Positions 9,101 through 9,619 of a DNA stretch of 9,619 nucleotides are shown here, one piece after another. This stretch comes from an uncultured Prevotellaceae bacterium (lineage in GTDB: Bacteria; Bacteroidota; Bacteroidia; Bacteroidales; Bacteroidaceae), in the NCBI GenBank assembly GCA_946405695.1, contig CAMJIA010000057.1, positions 1 through 9,619 on the forward strand, written 5' to 3'. Numbering within the stretch: position 1 is the stretch's first letter; the number at the start of each line of letters is the position of its first letter. The notes beneath the pieces are model-generated. The model was not told the origin of the DNA. It searched no databases and worked only from the letters and a program-made list of their open reading frames with translations. Both the position numbers and the translations under genes were made by a program.

Positions 9101-9619
9101 AACAGAGACTCATTGGCATAATTATAATATCCTAACAGATAGCCAAAAATGGATAGGGTAAAGATATTGGGAGTGACATGGAACAGGCTACATACTTGTT
9201 TCAACTCACTTTCTTCTATCCCTAAGTCTAATTCCTGGCGACCAAAAGTGATAGCCTGTTCAGATTTGTCGGATAAGGGTAAAGAGGTGATGTCCAAGTC
9301 TCCAAACATCTGTAGGTTCCACTTCTTGGCATCTGAATAAGCCTTCGTCTGACGTAACATCTCTTCTTCCTGGGCAACCTCGAAAGCGCTGAATGTCTCA
9401 TGGTCTATCGATTCGCCACGATAGCCCTTGTTCAGGTCAGAGAGGAAAATGTTCAGAGATGTACCGTCGAAGATAATATGATGAAAGTCAATGAAGAGAT
9501 AGACATTCTCCTCTGTCTTGATGATTCGAATGCGGAACAGTTGATCGCTGAGTAGTTGGAAAGACTGTTCAAGTTGGGGTTTCAACTTCATGAAATCAGC
9601 CTCACTCATGCTCTCTACG
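6142..9619 (-). CDS. Nonribosomal peptide synthetase, terminal module (C-A-PCP-TE), 5'-truncated by window edge
   Basis: This is the C-terminal part of an assembly-line enzyme that activates an amino acid, holds it on a carrier protein, joins it to an upstream chain and releases the product. Residues are counted from the Met at 9609, an internal position: the frame stays open to the edge (V-E-S before it) and the start of the condensation domain is missing. Condensation (about 1-325) has HHIIFDG (43-49) and KTLPVHI. Adenylation (about 355-835) has YTSGTSGNPKG (504-514), FSFDAS, NGYGPTE, YRTGDL, GRIDHQIKLNGFR and NGKIDR; the specificity code reads D550 A551 P554 T593 F614 G616 G633 V641 C642 K827. 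The carrier domain has LGLSSLDAI with Ser884 as the likely phosphopantetheine site. The type I thioesterase (about 930-1155) has GHCLGG with Cys1007 as nucleophile, Asn1034 at the usual Asp position (27 residues on) and His1139. It is coupled to the receptor gene. Upstream modules, if any, and the product are unknown. Confidence 0.95.
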   Translation of the reverse strand, partial: VESMSEADFMKLKPQLEQSFQLLSDQLFRIRIIKTEENVYLFIDFHHIIFDGTSLNIFLSDLNKGYRGESIDHETFSAFEVAQEEEMLRQTKAYSDAKKWNLQMFGDLDITSLPLSDKSEQAITFGRQELDLGIEESELKQVCSLFHVTPNIFTLSIFGYLLGYYNYANESLFATIYHGRHDLKQNNTIAMMVKTLPVHIKWDEQTTLNTLLQTTKEHLHGSMANDLFSFAELKAANNYINSEVIFAYQADLDSTDMIGSGPYTQLPLMDNATGESLTFEITRRGKRLILRAEYHSNSYSDGFIRRMMLSYIQLVKTYATVSDSHILLSQLPLLSEEDSQVLLTMGCGAPTDVDLSETFVKMFRRQVAQTPYATAVVDKYSSITYSELDRQSDTLAASLMKAGVVNDSVVALMLPRRKEFLIAVLAVFKAGGAYISVDPDYPEARIDFMLKDLDVKYFITSSKMAAKRNLHIKDEKACLIMLDQFDFSAQVPSVDCSRPNSLAYIIYTSGTSGNPKGVMVEHHALCAMLSWLIPMENLKAGDKCALQSSFSFDASLPDMFGPLICGAEVHIMSSSYRYELGALNRYLSNKKMTGMTLSTQVGMELLESYDLTLKYLFLGGESLHINRKTPVKVINGYGPTEFTVCSSYHIIDPNYSYDRIPIGRPVPGSKSVVIGPSGRLVPWGAVGELCLIGPQLARGYWKREQQNKEKFVDCPFFPNEKMYRTGDLVQWNQDGELLFHGRIDHQIKLNGFRIELGEIESCMNEYLGIQTSAVILSKYQNHQVLLGYYVGDGTIAPEELLHHLSATLPAYMVPHKLCQLDEMPKTPNGKIDRRQLQELSKTLSVGTGTLEAPSNQREMVLLDLAKKLLETEDIGVTDDLTQLGLSSLDAIKLSSLAEKKGMRLMVNDILNNKTIRTIASQELTFGRWLNKYSPDKPIVIAIQGFSPHQVHNYFEALREKFSVFMFASIDDYYDEEFSNLSKTDVVAKYIKMLHDMLPIDAVPYAFTGHCLGGELAYRCAAQWQKETGQSPKVIVLNTPLRTDEEVCQMMPSQSVIEQMPPERQQKLFDWGKQQKRVIAMLDGQPMPPYKGEVIFFKAMEPFLAVNKLTLDIDAFNRQVDIYLQRWHQLQPQMRIVPIPTDHFTMLESEYSKLYMKEL

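Noticed and set aside
9607..9609. ATG at 9609 as the NRPS start codon
   Set aside because: The frame remains open to the window edge, and the condensation HHxxxDG motif is only 43 residues from this Met, whereas a complete domain has well over 100 residues before it.

Overview
This window most likely comes from an anaerobic Bacteroidales bacterium, Prevotella-like in character. The evidence is a single-chain pyruvate:ferredoxin oxidoreductase, a Bacteroidetes-type AAA ATPase ending in IPLWLLGFLY, a TonB-dependent outer-membrane receptor, and two promoters that fit the Bacteroidetes consensus (TTTG, 19 bp, TAnnTTTG) with no clear Shine-Dalgarno sequences. The genus is inferred from these features and was not tested by any search.

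All four genes are on the minus strand, so transcription runs from the right edge to the left. From right to left they are: (1) the 3' part of a nonribosomal peptide synthetase (NRPS) gene, 9619 to 6142, truncated by the window edge, encoding condensation (partial), adenylation, carrier-protein and thioesterase domains; (2) a TonB-dependent receptor with an N-terminal TPR-like domain, 6145 to 3752, joined to the NRPS by a 4-bp ATGA overlap; (3) a monocistronic-looking AAA/DUF4143-type ATPase, 3627 to 2440, with its own promoter; (4) a pyruvate:ferredoxin (flavodoxin) oxidoreductase gene, 2272 to the left edge, with its own promoter and its 3' third cut off. The intergenic gaps are 124 and 167 bp. 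No RNA gene, insertion sequence, CRISPR array or other mobile element was seen.

The NRPS-receptor pair is the most interesting part. A terminal NRPS module with a releasing thioesterase is translationally coupled to an outer-membrane active importer, which suggests that the peptide product, or its complex with a metal or other ligand, is taken back up. The thioesterase has Cys instead of the usual Ser nucleophile (GHCLGG) and Asn where the catalytic Asp is expected, so its release chemistry may be unusual. The adenylation-domain specificity code reads D-A-P-T-F-G-G-V-C-K, partly like the phenylalanine code of GrsA.

The other two genes look unrelated to the NRPS operon. The ATPase has an intact Walker A motif but Gln in place of the Walker B catalytic Glu. 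Its promoter and that of the oxidoreductase gene are alike over about 58 bp (45 identities, no gaps), including a shared GCAAAATnTTGC element upstream of the -33 box.
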